Part shown: positions 16,303 to 24,593 of the stretch, piece after piece
Layout: every line of letters starts with the position of its first letter
How positions within the stretch are numbered: the stretch's first letter is position 1
Assembly (NCBI GenBank): GCA_027026755.1
Contig: JALVNE010000060.1
Span: 1-46,147, forward strand
Reading direction: 5' to 3'
DNA length: 46,147 nucleotides
From: Sedimenticola sp.
Lineage (GTDB): Bacteria; Pseudomonadota; Gammaproteobacteria; Chromatiales; Chromatiaceae
Program-made: the position numbers and the translations under genes
The notes under the pieces: generated by a model
Databases searched by the model: none
Told to the model about the DNA's origin: nothing
The model's input: the letters and a program-made list of their open reading frames with translations, nothing else

Positions 16303-17148
16303 TCACCAGGGCCAGTGGAGCCCCAGGGCCTTGGCCAGGAACACGGCCATCTGCGCCCGGGTGAGGGGGTCTTCCGGGCAGAAATTGCTGGCGTCACAAC
16401 CTGAGGTGATGCCGCTTTTGGCCAGGGCCTCGATATGCTGAAATGCCCAGTAGTCCACCGGAACATCATCGAAGCTGGCTGTGGTGGGGGGAAGGCTGAG
16501 AGTGCGTGTCCAACGTACGGCGGCGCCAAAGAAACGGAGATCGTTGTCATTGGCCGAGGCTCCCCGCTGGGTTTGCACATAAATGTAATAATAAGTCGTA
16601 CCATTGCCATCGCCATCGAAATCTGCAGAGTCATGGATGACCAGGGGCTGTGATGGAATCATTGAGATCGTGGCATACCTTGGTGTTGTGCTAATGCTGG
16701 AGGTGGAAGCGCTGCCAAAATGTTCCAATTCCGGCGAGGGGTCAAAGTGGGGTGTATAGGCTTGAACACCGTTTACTGTAAAAGCGACCCAACCATCGGG
16801 ATCATTGTCATAGACAGCCATCTCTATGTATTTTACTTCGGCCCCGTTGGGTAGATTGAGTTGCGCCCAGTAATAACCTCTGTCATTTGCTGGGGCGGGA
16901 GACACATAGCCATAACCCGCCCATATTGGGGGAAGCGTTCGGCTTAAGGGCGCGAACTCTGGCGCACCTATGCTCGTCCAGATATTGTTAAGCCCGAAGG
17001 ACTGGTTTCTTTCCGGTGTATTGTTCTGGGTCATGATGTCCTGCTGCGGCATAACATCCGGCACGGGGGGTTCCTGTGCCCGCAGAGTACCTCTTCCTCC
17101 CGTTACCAGGGTGGCAAGCATTGCTGTAGCGAACAGCTGTTTTTTCAT
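16303..17148 (-). CDS. Exported protein with C-terminal SLH repeat, paralog C
   Basis: A 281-residue secreted protein; the ATG at 17148 has AGGAG seven bases before it. It starts MKKQLFATAMLATLVTGG and has a signal peptide. Like paralog B it contains QSFGLNNIWTSIGAP, YWAQLNLPNGAEVKYIEMAV and VYDNDPDGW, then a DFDGDGNG acidic loop that could bind calcium, and ends in one SLH repeat (FDDVPVDYWAFQHIEAL, SGITSGC, NFCPEDPLTRAQMAVF). The DNA of its 3' third is nearly identical to that of paralog B, pointing to recent duplication or gene conversion. It is the first gene of the C-Sel1-B-(Sel1 remnant)-A series and is separated from glnA by the glnA terminator. Confidence 0.82.
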   Translation of the reverse strand: MKKQLFATAMLATLVTGGRGTLRAQEPPVPDVMPQQDIMTQNNTPERNQSFGLNNIWTSIGAPEFAPLSRTLPPIWAGYGYVSPAPANDRGYYWAQLNLPNGAEVKYIEMAVYDNDPDGWVAFTVNGVQAYTPHFDPSPELEHFGSASTSSISTTPRYATISMIPSQPLVIHDSADFDGDGNGTTYYYIYVQTQRGASANDNDLRFFGAAVRWTRTLSLPPTTASFDDVPVDYWAFQHIEALAKSGITSGCDASNFCPEDPLTRAQMAVFLAKALGLHWPW

Positions 17149-17314
17149 GATACGACTCCTCATCTTCCAAATACCTCTACGAAACCGGCATAACTTTGCT
17201 GTTTCCCTTGGCCTCTTGAAAGTAAAGTTGAAAAGCAGAGATTTTCAAGCCGCGGGTTCGCGAGATTAGAGCCTTCTTGATCTGGAGCAACAGGAGGGTG
17301 CATTTCCCGGTCAC

Positions 17315-17344
17315 AAAAAACCCCGGCACATGGCCGGGGTTTTT
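17315..17344 (-). terminator. Rho-independent terminator after glnA
   Basis: CCCCGGC (17321-17327) pairs with GCCGGGG (17333-17339) around ACATG, with six A on the left and five T on the right. On the minus strand it follows the glnA stop by about 30 bases; the flanks allow bidirectional action. Confidence 0.88.
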
Positions 17345-17370
17345 CCAATACGCTTGCGCGCCTGAAAGTA

Positions 17371-18780
17371 TTACAGGCTGTAATACATATCGAATTCCAC
17401 CGGATGGGTGGTCATGCGCAGACGCGTGACTTCTTCCATCTTCAGCTCGATGTAGGCGTCGATGAGGTCGTCGGTGAATACGCCACCGGCGGTGAGGAAG
17501 CCGCGATCCGCGTCCAGGGCTTCCAGGGCCTGATCCAGGCTGTGGCAGACAGTGGGGATGGCGGCTGCCTCTTCGGCGGGCAGGTCGTACAAGTCCTTGT
17601 CCATGGCGTCGCCGGGATGGATCTTGTTCTGGATGCCGTCCAGGCCGGCCATCATCATGGCGGAGAAGGCCAGGTAGGGGTTGGCGGTGGGATCGGGGAA
17701 ACGTACCTCGATGCGGCGCGCCTTGGGGCTGGAAACCCAGGGAATACGAATGGAGGCAGAACGGTTGCGGGCGGAGTAGGCCAGCATCACAGGCGCTTCG
17801 AAGCCGGGTACCAGACGCTTGTAGCTGTTGGTGGAGGCGTTGGTGAAGGCGTTCAGGGCGCGGGCGTGCTTGATGATGCCGCCAATGTAGTACAGGGCGG
17901 TTTCAGACAGGCCGCCGTACTGGTCGCCGGCGAAGATGTTCTCGCCGTCTTTGGCCAGGGACTGGTGCACGTGCATGCCGGAACCGTTGTCGCCCACCAG
18001 GGGCTTGGGCATGAAGGTAACGGTCTTGCCGTAGGCGTGGCCCACGTTCTGGATGACGTACTTCATGATCTGGTTCTGGTCGGCGCGTTTCACCAGGGTG
18101 TCGAACATGGTGCCGATTTCGCACTGGCCGCCGGTAGCCACTTCGTGGTGATGCACTTCGACCTTGACGCCCATCTCTTCCAGGGCCAGGCACATGGCGG
18201 CGCGCAGGTCGTGCAGGGAATCGACAGGAGGTACGGGGAAGTAGCCGCCCTTGAGGCCGGGACGGTGACCGATGTTGCCATCTTCATAGACGCGCTCGGA
18301 GTTCCACTCGGCTTCCTCGGAATCCACCTTGTAGAAGGCGCCGGACATGTCCGCGCCCCAACGGGCGTCGTCCAGGACGAAGAACTCGGGCTCGGGACCA
18401 AAGTAGGCGGTGTCGGCAATGCCGGTGCTCTTCAGGTAGGCTTCGGCGCGCTTGGCCACGGAGCGGGGATCACGTTCGTAGCCTTCCATGGTGGAGGGCT
18501 CGAGGATGTCGCAACGCAAGTTGAGCATGGTTTCGTCGGCGAAGGGGTCGATGACCGCGGTGTCGGCATCGGGCATGAGAATCATGTCGGACTCGTTGAT
18601 GCCTTTCCAGCCGGCAATGGATGAGCCGTCGAACATCTTGCCTTCTTCGAAGATATCTTCATCGATGACGCTGGCGGGTACGGAGACATGCTGCTCCTTG
18701 CCGCGGGTATCGGTGAAACGGAAATCGACGAATTTCACGTCGTTGTCTTTGATCATTTTGAGGACGTCTTTTGCGGACAT
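17371..18780 (-). CDS. glnA: Glutamine synthetase, type I
   Basis: A 469-residue enzyme, the full length of bacterial GSI, which makes glutamine from glutamate, ammonium and ATP. Conserved segments visible include [12 protein letters not shown], the metal and glutamate site [24 protein letters not shown], the ATP-site region [19 protein letters not shown] and [19 protein letters not shown]. The tyrosine in KDLYDLP corresponds to the adenylylation site of GSI-beta enzymes, so control by GlnE is likely. GGAGGGG precedes the ATG. The upstream region carries a sigma-54 promoter and an NtrC site, and a terminator closes the gene, so it forms a single-gene unit; glnL and glnG are not adjacent. Confidence 0.98.
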   Translation of the reverse strand: MSAKDVLKMIKDNDVKFVDFRFTDTRGKEQHVSVPASVIDEDIFEEGKMFDGSSIAGWKGINESDMILMPDADTAVIDPFADETMLNLRCDILEPSTMEGYERDPRSVAKRAEAYLKSTGIADTAYFGPEPEFFVLDDARWGADMSGAFYKVDSEEAEWNSERVYEDGNIGHRPGLKGGYFPVPPVDSLHDLRAAMCLALEEMGVKVEVHHHEVATGGQCEIGTMFDTLVKRADQNQIMKYVIQNVGHAYGKTVTFMPKPLVGDNGSGMHVHQSLAKDGENIFAGDQYGGLSETALYYIGGIIKHARALNAFTNASTNSYKRLVPGFEAPVMLAYSARNRSASIRIPWVSSPKARRIEVRFPDPTANPYLAFSAMMMAGLDGIQNKIHPGDAMDKDLYDLPAEEAAAIPTVCHSLDQALEALDADRGFLTAGGVFTDDLIDAYIELKMEEVTRLRMTTHPVEFDMYYSL

Positions 18781-18871
18781 TTGCCCCTCCGGTTGGTTAT
18801 CAAAAATACACGATGGACCCCCGGAAATGTCGGTTTTCCGGCCGGGGCCACATCAAAGTCCCGATTTTTAG

Positions 18872-18887
18872 TGCATGAACCATGCCA
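18872..18887 (-). promoter_or_regulatory. Sigma-54 promoter of glnA
   Basis: On the minus strand the sequence is TGGCATG-GTTC-ATGCA, matching the -24/-12 consensus TGGCAC-N5-TTGCA with the invariant GG and GC correctly spaced. It lies about 90 bases upstream of the glnA ATG. Confidence 0.75.
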
Positions 18888-18986
18888 CTCCTGGGGTAGG
18901 CAGGTCAAGGGAAAATGCTTGATTGGTCTATATAAGGAATTTTATGCCCGGACCAGGCCGGAATTCCTTCAATAACGGGAAAATTG

Positions 18987-19003
18987 CGCACCGAATTTGT
19001 GCA
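18987..19003 (-). promoter_or_regulatory. NtrC binding site upstream of glnA
   Basis: On the minus strand TGCACAAATTCGGTGCG matches the NtrC palindrome TGCACCAAAATGGTGCA in both half-sites, differing mainly in the centre and last base. It is about 100 bases upstream of the sigma-54 promoter, the usual enhancer distance. Only one clear site is seen. Confidence 0.65.
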
Positions 19004-19038
19004 TTAGCGTCCGCCAGCGCACCTGCCGGGTGCGTGGT

Positions 19039-20205
19039 TCAACCGAAATACAGCTGTACCCTGCCAAAATCCGGATCCTCGCTGAGGGCTTCCTGCATCT
19101 TCTCCTGGAGTGTGGCGGCAGCCTCCTGGCCCTGGTAACAGGCCAGAGGGAAGAATACCTCCAGGTCGATTTGTCCTCCCAGGTAATGCAGCAGGATGCG
19201 GTCTTCCCGGCCCAGACAATCGATTTCCCTCCAGGCCTCCCGCAGCCGGGCCTTCACTTCCTCGCGCAGGGGCAGGCCCTTGCATGTGGGCATGGTTTCG
19301 TCGTCTTCCGGGTCGATATGGACGGTAACGTCGGAGATCTCCTCGATTCCCGCTTTGATCTGCTCTTCCACGGCAATGGCGATCATATGCCCCTCGGACA
19401 CGGAGATCATGGGGTCCACCTGGACATGGACGTCGGCCATGGCCTCGTGGCCCTGGCGGCGGGTGCGCAGCATGTGCAGGGAGCGCACCCCCGGGATGTT
19501 CCTGATGATGTGGCGGATCTGTTCCACCTTGTCCTCTTCCAGGGACTCGTCCACCAGTTCGCGCATGGCGCTCCAGCCCAGATCCCAGCCGATCTTGGCC
19601 ACCATGCCGCCGACGACGAGGGCGGCGGCCAGGTCCAGCCAGCCATGGCCGAGCATGGCGCCGGCCACGCCGACGAGGACCACGATGGAGGACACGGCAT
19701 CCGAACGGTGGTGCCAGGCGTTGGCGCGCAGCAGTTCCGAATTGATGCGGCGGGCGACGATGATGGTGTACCAGTACAGGGCCTCGTTGGCCAGGATGGA
19801 GAACAGGGCGGCGTAGAGGGCGATGGCTTTTGGTGTGGCCGCCTCCCCGGCATGGGCAAGGCGTTCGATGGAATCCCACATGATGCCCCCGGCTACCAGC
19901 ACCAGGAAAGTGCCCAGGGCCAGGGTGGCGGCCGTCTCGAAACGGCCATGGCCATAGGGGTGGCTCTCGTCCGGGCCATGGGAAGCATGATGGGAGGCCA
20001 GCAGCACCAGGATGTCCGTGAGCAGGTCGGACAGGGAATGGATGCCGTCGATGATCAGGGCCTGGGAGTTGCCGATGATCCCCGTTACCACCTTGACGGC
20101 GCTGAGGATGAGATTGACCATGGCGCCCACCACGGCCACCCGGCCGGATTCCTCCTTGCGCAGGTCCCGGTGTTCCTGAGAACCGATTTCAGGAATCTCG
20201 CTCAT
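19039..20205 (-). CDS. Cation diffusion facilitator (CDF) metal exporter
   Basis: A 388-residue member of the CDF family with six predicted membrane helices and a cytoplasmic C-terminal domain (about 210-300, the metal-binding fold) plus about 85 extra residues. The transport-site residues appear as HSLSD in helix 2 and HHRSD in helix 5, that is, HxxxD in both helices; E. coli FieF/YiiP has DxxxD in helix 2, so the His variant suggests a zinc-type specificity. The ATG at 20205 overlaps the TusA-like stop by four bases (ATGA), so the two are translationally coupled. It most likely exports zinc, iron or a related divalent metal by proton exchange. Coupling with a sulfur carrier is unusual. Confidence 0.88.
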   Translation of the reverse strand: MSEIPEIGSQEHRDLRKEESGRVAVVGAMVNLILSAVKVVTGIIGNSQALIIDGIHSLSDLLTDILVLLASHHASHGPDESHPYGHGRFETAATLALGTFLVLVAGGIMWDSIERLAHAGEAATPKAIALYAALFSILANEALYWYTIIVARRINSELLRANAWHHRSDAVSSIVVLVGVAGAMLGHGWLDLAAALVVGGMVAKIGWDLGWSAMRELVDESLEEDKVEQIRHIIRNIPGVRSLHMLRTRRQGHEAMADVHVQVDPMISVSEGHMIAIAVEEQIKAGIEEISDVTVHIDPEDDETMPTCKGLPLREEVKARLREAWREIDCLGREDRILLHYLGGQIDLEVFFPLACYQGQEAAATLQEKMQEALSEDPDFGRVQLYFG

Positions 20206-20438
20206 GAGCTGGGCTCCCCAACGCGGATGCGCAGAATGTACTCGTCGTCCTCGACCTTCTGTTCCAGCACCAGATGACCGTTGATGCGGCACCAGGCGGG
20301 GATGTCCTGCATGACGCCGGGGTCCGTGCAAACCGCTTCCACCTCGTCCCCGGGCTGCAATTCGGCAATGCGGTCCTGCACCCGGATCACGGGCATGGGG
20401 CAGAGCAGGCGGCGGCAGTCGAGGACTTCATGCGCCAT
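20202..20438 (-). CDS. TusA-family sulfur carrier protein
   Basis: A 78-residue cytoplasmic protein of the TusA/SirA/YedF family. The signature CPMPVI carries the persulfide-accepting Cys (about residue 13) and is preceded by LDCRRLL; the rest (AVCTDPGVMQDIPAWCRINGH) fits the small beta-alpha-beta fold. GGGAG precedes the ATG. Such proteins pass sulfane sulfur between rhodaneses, DsrE-type proteins, tRNA thiolation and, in sulfur oxidisers, the oxidation machinery. Here it is coupled to a metal exporter rather than to dsr or hdr genes, so its exact role is open. Confidence 0.9.
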   Translation of the reverse strand: MAHEVLDCRRLLCPMPVIRVQDRIAELQPGDEVEAVCTDPGVMQDIPAWCRINGHLVLEQKVEDDEYILRIRVGEPSS

Positions 20439-20465
20439 GGCCGTCTCCCGGACATGGCCTTTCCG

Positions 20466-20688
20466 GTAGGTCGGGCTTCAGCCCGACATTATTTCCGCCG
20501 ATGGGTGAGGCACTCGAGCCGGACAAACCCTGCCCGAGGTGGGTTGAAGGGACCGCTGCAAGCACATCCATGTGCGCTTGGCCTCGGCCATCCATGGCCT
20601 CGGACATCCCTTCAACCCGCCTCGGGCAGGGCAGGCGTATTGCGAGCAGGGCGGCGGCTCCTGTTGTCGGGCTGAAGCCCGACCTACA
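20466..20688. repeat. Composite palindromic element: inverted REP pair around a branched hairpin
   Basis: GTAGGTCGGGCTTCAGCCCGACA (20466-20488) is the exact inverse of 20666-20688, and each is itself palindromic (GTCGGGCT/AGCCCGAC). Between them 20528-20552 pairs with 20607-20631 over 25 bases with one mismatch. That stem encloses two more hairpins, GCACAT/ATGTGC (20562-20575) and GGCCAT/ATGGCC (20586-20599). The layout is that of a BIME-like composite REP. It lies between the TusA-like gene and the PP-loop ATPase and contains no gene. Confidence 0.8.
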
Positions 20689-20711
20689 TTTGGCGACCAG
20701 GTTCGGGTATC

Positions 20712-21749
20712 TCATACCACCCACTCCTTCTTCAGCTCATGGGGCGGCAGGGGCGCGACCTTCAACTGCCGGGTATTGCCTTGGGTATCCCGGTATTCCA
20801 GTTCTACTTCCGGGGCGTTCTTGCCCTGGCTGTAGCGGGCCACGATGCGCGCGGCCTGCTCGATTTGTTCCTCGGTAAAGTCGCCGTCGATGAGGCACAG
20901 GGGGCCGGGATGGCTGGTGGTCTTGAGGCTGGGATACTGCTTGCGGTAACCCTGCAGGAACTTGCCCTCGCCTTCTTCCCGGGAAATGATGAGCTTGTAT
21001 TCTGGCGCCGGGCGGATATGGCGGCCCACCTTGAGGAGCATGATGTCGTCCATCTCATAACGTTTCTCACCCCGGGCCCGCCACAGGTCCTGGAGCTTGA
21101 GGGAATACTGCTCGTCGGTGAGAAAACAGCAGCCGCCAGCGGGCTGGGCATAATCCTCGAAACCAAACTGCCTGGCCAGGGCCATCTGGGGTTTGCGGCT
21201 GCGTCCGGAAAAATCGTACAGCTTCTCCCTGTCCACCCAGCCTTCACGCTCGGGCAGGGTGGGAGGCAGGTTTTTGGCGCACAGGGGGCGGAGCAGGCGG
21301 TCTTCTATGCCCGAGTCGCGCTGCACCACGGGCATGGTGTCCTTGCGCTGGGACTTGGGCCGCTGGCCCACCACCTCGCCGGTGATGATGAAGTCGAAGT
21401 CATGGGCTTCCATCCATTCCTTCGCCTTTTTCACCATGAAGATCTTGCAGTCCAGGCAGGGGTTGAGATTGGCGCCGTAGCCGTATTTGGGGTTGAACAC
21501 CACGTCCTTGTATTCTTCCACGATATCGATGATGTGCAGCTTGATGCCCAGCTGCTCGGCGCACCACAGGGCATTGTTGCGCTTGGGCTTTTTTCGGTCC
21601 TTCTTGCGGATGGCGTGGGTATGGCCTTCCACGCAGAAACCCGTGAAGAAATTGATGCCTTCCACGTAGATGCCCTGCTCCTGCATGACGCGCACGGCCA
21701 ACAGGGAATCCAGGCCGCCGGAAATCAGGGCTACAGCTTTGCGTTGCAT
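20712..21749 (-). CDS. PP-loop ATPase, ThiI/MnmA-like thiolation family
   Basis: A 345-residue protein starting MQRKAVALISGGLDSLLA, with the PP-loop SGGLDS that binds ATP pyrophosphate. The middle shows NPCLDCKIFMVKKAKE (a CxxC pair expected to handle sulfur), FIITGEVVGQRPKSQ and later QPAGGCCFLTDE with two more cysteines. The order resembles tRNA-thiouridylase-like proteins related to MnmA and ThiI, with a C-terminal region (YKLIISREEGEGKFLQ) resembling the NFACT-R RNA-binding domain. It most likely adenylates and thiolates an RNA base. It lies in a sulfur-relay neighbourhood (TusA-like gene upstream across the repeat element), but it is not MnmA itself. The start at 21749 is preferred over an upstream ATG. 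Confidence 0.75.
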   Translation of the reverse strand: MQRKAVALISGGLDSLLAVRVMQEQGIYVEGINFFTGFCVEGHTHAIRKKDRKKPKRNNALWCAEQLGIKLHIIDIVEEYKDVVFNPKYGYGANLNPCLDCKIFMVKKAKEWMEAHDFDFIITGEVVGQRPKSQRKDTMPVVQRDSGIEDRLLRPLCAKNLPPTLPEREGWVDREKLYDFSGRSRKPQMALARQFGFEDYAQPAGGCCFLTDEQYSLKLQDLWRARGEKRYEMDDIMLLKVGRHIRPAPEYKLIISREEGEGKFLQGYRKQYPSLKTTSHPGPLCLIDGDFTEEQIEQAARIVARYSQGKNAPEVELEYRDTQGNTRQLKVAPLPPHELKKEWVV

Positions 21750-21848
21750 GAATGTCTCGGGTCGTCTGTTCGAAGGGATCGGGATCAAGATTATACCGGG
21801 AAAACCCGGTGTCATTCTTTCCGGTATTTTTTGTGCTTCTGGTTTTCT

Positions 21849-22892
21849 TCAGGGCGCGGGGTTGGTGTAACGGGCATGGATGCTGTCCAGGTTTTCCAGC
21901 AGTTCATCCGGCAGTCTGATTTCCAGACTGGCTATGTTGCTGCGCAGCTGCGTCATGGTGGTGGCGCCAATGATGTTGCTGGTAACGAAAGGCCGGCTGG
22001 TGACGAATGCCAGGGCCATCTGTGCCGGGTCCAGGCCGTGCTCGCGGGCCAGCCTCACGTATTCCCTGGTGGCCGCCCTGGCCTGGGGGCCGGAATAGCG
22101 GCTGTATTCGGGAAACAGGGTCAGGCGGGCGCCTGCCGGTTGTTGCCCGTCCAGATACTTGCCGCTGAGCACACCAAAACCCAGGGGGGAATAGGCCAGC
22201 AGCCCCACCTGTTCCCGGTGACTGATTTCTGCCAGCCCTACCTCGAAACTGCGGTTGAGCAGGCTGTAGGGGTTCTGTATGCCCTGGATGCGGGGCAGGC
22301 TCCGGGTCTGTTCCAGGCAGAGGCAGTGCATGACGCCCCAGGGGGTTTCGTTGGACAGGCCCACCTCACGAACCTTGCCCGTCCGCACCAGATCGGCGAG
22401 CACTTCCAGGGTTTCTTCCAGGGGAATACTGTCGTCCTGCTCCGGCCAGGGATAGCCCAGCTTGCCGAAATAATTGGTCTGCCGGTCCGGCCAGTGCAGT
22501 TGGTAATAATCAATGTAATCGGTCTGCAGGCGGCGTAAACTCTCGTTCACGGCGCTTTCGATGTTGGCGCGGTCCAGGCGGTTGTTGCCGCCGCGGAAAT
22601 GGGTCAGCCAGTCGCGGCCAGGGCCAGCCACCTTGGTGGCGATGATCACCTTGTCCCGGCAGCCACGATTTTTCAGCCAGTTGCCGATGATGGCTTCCGT
22701 GGCGCCCTGGGTTTCCGCTCTGGCGGGAACAGGGTACATTTCCGCGGTGTCCAAGAAGTTGATCCCCTGGGCCAGGGCGTAGTCCAGCTGTTCGTGGGCT
22801 TCGGCTTCGGTATTCTGTTCGCCCCAGGTCATGGTGCCCAGGCAGAGAGCGCTGACGCGGATGCTGCTGTTTCCCAGTGGTCTGTATTCCAT
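21849..22892 (-). CDS. tas: Aldo/keto reductase, Tas-like
   Basis: A 347-residue aldo/keto reductase close to E. coli Tas in length. It begins MEYRPLGNSSIRVSALCLGTMTWG. The catalytic residues are the Asp of NFLDTAEMYPVP with its following Tyr, the Lys of IIATKVAG and the His of YYQLHWPDR. The NADPH-binding part shows GLSNETPWG and the terminal VTSNIIGATTM segment. Tas complements tyrosine auxotrophy under starvation in E. coli, but its physiological substrate is unsettled. The gene is divergent from the membrane protein gene at 22912, with only 19 bases between the starts. Confidence 0.93.
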   Translation of the reverse strand: MEYRPLGNSSIRVSALCLGTMTWGEQNTEAEAHEQLDYALAQGINFLDTAEMYPVPARAETQGATEAIIGNWLKNRGCRDKVIIATKVAGPGRDWLTHFRGGNNRLDRANIESAVNESLRRLQTDYIDYYQLHWPDRQTNYFGKLGYPWPEQDDSIPLEETLEVLADLVRTGKVREVGLSNETPWGVMHCLCLEQTRSLPRIQGIQNPYSLLNRSFEVGLAEISHREQVGLLAYSPLGFGVLSGKYLDGQQPAGARLTLFPEYSRYSGPQARAATREYVRLAREHGLDPAQMALAFVTSRPFVTSNIIGATTMTQLRSNIASLEIRLPDELLENLDSIHARYTNPAP

Positions 22893-22911
22893 GGCAAATC
22901 AGGTAGAGTGT

Positions 22912-23577
22912 ATGGAGTTGTCCGGTAGTTTATTCCATCCTTTCTGGCAGGTGTTGTTCGCCGGCCTGTTTTTCTTTGCCCTGTGGTTCGCCCTGCGCTG
23001 GGCGAACTGGCGCCGCCTGAAGGACAAAGGGCAGCAGCATGTGTTTCTGGGGGCCGTGGTGTTCCTGTTCTTCCTGTGGAACATGCGGGTGGAAATGCTG
23101 CCGGGATTCTACTGGCATTTGTCCGGCATGGTCATCGTCACCCTGATGTTCGGCTGGTCTTTGGCCCTGGTCGCTGGCAGCCTGGCCCTGGCGGGTGTGA
23201 TGCTTGCCGGGCTCAATGACTGGGGCGGCTGGTTTCCTTCCGTGGTGCTCTCCGTGCTCCTGCCGGCTTCCATCACCCAGGCGCTTCTGGGCATCACCCG
23301 GGTCAACGCGCCCAAGCATTTCTTCGTCTATGTGCTGGTGAACGCCTTTCTCGCCGGGGGGCTGGTATTCGTCATCATGGCCAGCCTGATCACCGGTGGC
23401 CTGTTGCTCATGGATGCCTATTCCTGGTGGGATCTGCAGCAGAAGTTTCTCAGACTGACGCCCATGATGTTCTTTCCCGAATGCATGCTCAACGGCTGGA
23501 TCATTGCCATGCTGGTGGGCTTCAAGCCCCACTGGGTGGGTTCCTTCAGCGATGAGGAATACCTGCACGGGAAGTGA
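22912..23577 (+). CDS. CbiM-like polytopic membrane protein (energy-coupling factor type)
   Basis: A 221-residue protein with about six or seven hydrophobic helices; the start is ATG at 22912, after AGG eight bases earlier, though an in-frame ATG at 22891 is possible. Segments such as LAGLNDWGGWFPSVVLSVLLPASITQ and FFPECMLNGWIIAMLVGFKPHW resemble gammaproteobacterial proteins annotated as energy-coupling factor transporter permeases (CbiM-like, COG3235). In characterised systems CbiM binds Ni or Co together with CbiQ/CbiO; those genes are absent here. Substrate and activity are therefore unknown. Confidence 0.7.
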   Translation: MELSGSLFHPFWQVLFAGLFFFALWFALRWANWRRLKDKGQQHVFLGAVVFLFFLWNMRVEMLPGFYWHLSGMVIVTLMFGWSLALVAGSLALAGVMLAGLNDWGGWFPSVVLSVLLPASITQALLGITRVNAPKHFFVYVLVNAFLAGGLVFVIMASLITGGLLLMDAYSWWDLQQKFLRLTPMMFFPECMLNGWIIAMLVGFKPHWVGSFSDEEYLHGK

Positions 23578-23795
23578 GGATTCTTGCCAGCCGCTGCAGG
23601 GGTTACTACCATTGACCCCTATTGGGGCTGGCGGTGCTTCAGCTCAGAGGCGGTACACCATTCCCTGGGGCGTGACGTTGGCATGGCCCACAGGGATGTG
23701 GGGAATGCAGGTATGGCAGGGAGTCATATCGCTTCCCATACCACCGTCATCCTGACCTTGTGCACCGCCAGTTGAGTCGATCCTGGGAGAGCAAG

Positions 23796-24026
23796 ATGAC
23801 CACATCCATCGATCCAGTAGTGCTAAACGTTCTCTACGCCTGCATGGGCGGTATGCTCACGTTGCTGTTCATGTGGCTGGGCTGCAAGGTTTTCAGTCAT
23901 ATCGTGAATTTCAGCATTCCGGACCAGCTGGCGAAGGGCAATCAGGCTGTGGGGCTGATGATCATGGGCATGTTCATCGGTATTGGCACCGCCATGGGAT
24001 TGGTCATCGGCCTGGGCCTGAATTGA
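23796..24026 (+). CDS. DUF350 small membrane protein
   Basis: A 76-residue protein with two membrane helices (about 10-30 and 50-72), the first half of the longer YjfL/DUF350 fold. GGGAGAG precedes the ATG. The second helix is Gly/Met-rich (MIMGMFIGIGTAMGLVIGLGL). It is directly followed by the lytic transglycosylase gene, whose ATG comes immediately after its TGA, so the two are coupled. Function of the family is unknown; association with envelope genes is frequent. Confidence 0.8.
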   Translation: MTTSIDPVVLNVLYACMGGMLTLLFMWLGCKVFSHIVNFSIPDQLAKGNQAVGLMIMGMFIGIGTAMGLVIGLGLN

Positions 24027-24593
24027 ATGAGGCCGTTCCCCTGGGCTTGGCTACTGCTGGCGCTGCCCGCCCTTGCCTGGGCGAGCGGGTTCAAACATGT
24101 GGATCATGAGTCCTGGGTGGACAAATATGACCGCTATTTCCGCAAGAACAGCAAGCATTACTTTGGCCCGGGAATGGACTGGCGCTGGTTCAAGGCCCAG
24201 GCCATTGCCGAGTCAGGGCTGGATCCCGATGCCCGCAGCAGGGCCGGGGCGGTGGGTATCATGCAGATCATGCCGACCACCTTCGAGTATATTCGTAAGA
24301 AGGATGCCTCCTTCAAAAGGCTGGAAGATCCCAAGTGGAATATTGCCGCGGGCATTTTTTATGACCGCTATCTGTATGACAAGTGGGATTTCCTGGACAC
24401 GGACAGTCTCCAGCGATTGTTCTTTGCCTTCGGCAGCTACAATGCCGGATTTCGCCGGGTGCGTCAGGCCTACAACAAGAGCCGGCAGCGGCAGGCAGTG
24501 GTCAGCAAGTGGGAGCAGGTACGCGATTTCGTGCCCGGCGCCACCCGTCACTATGTCAAGCGCATCCGTAAACTGATGCGCGCCATTTTCTGA
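24027..24593 (+). CDS. Periplasmic lytic transglycosylase (SLT domain)
   Basis: A 188-residue protein with a signal peptide (MRPFPWAWLLLALPALAWA) and one Slt-type domain. The catalytic Glu is in AIAESGLDPDARS, followed by the GAVGIMQIMP motif and AFGSYNAG near the end, the standard lysozyme-like signatures. Such enzymes cleave the MurNAc-GlcNAc bond of peptidoglycan with formation of the 1,6-anhydro product. It is shorter than MltF or Slt70 and lacks other domains. It lies between the DUF350 gene (no spacing) and the methyltransferase gene (one-base overlap), so it belongs to an envelope operon. Confidence 0.9.
   Translation: MRPFPWAWLLLALPALAWASGFKHVDHESWVDKYDRYFRKNSKHYFGPGMDWRWFKAQAIAESGLDPDARSRAGAVGIMQIMPTTFEYIRKKDASFKRLEDPKWNIAAGIFYDRYLYDKWDFLDTDSLQRLFFAFGSYNAGFRRVRQAYNKSRQRQAVVSKWEQVRDFVPGATRHYVKRIRKLMRAIF

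Noticed and set aside
23584..23775. 63-codon plus-strand frame between the CbiM-like and DUF350 genes
   Set aside because: No ribosome binding site and no recognisable composition; I see nothing supported in 23578-23795.
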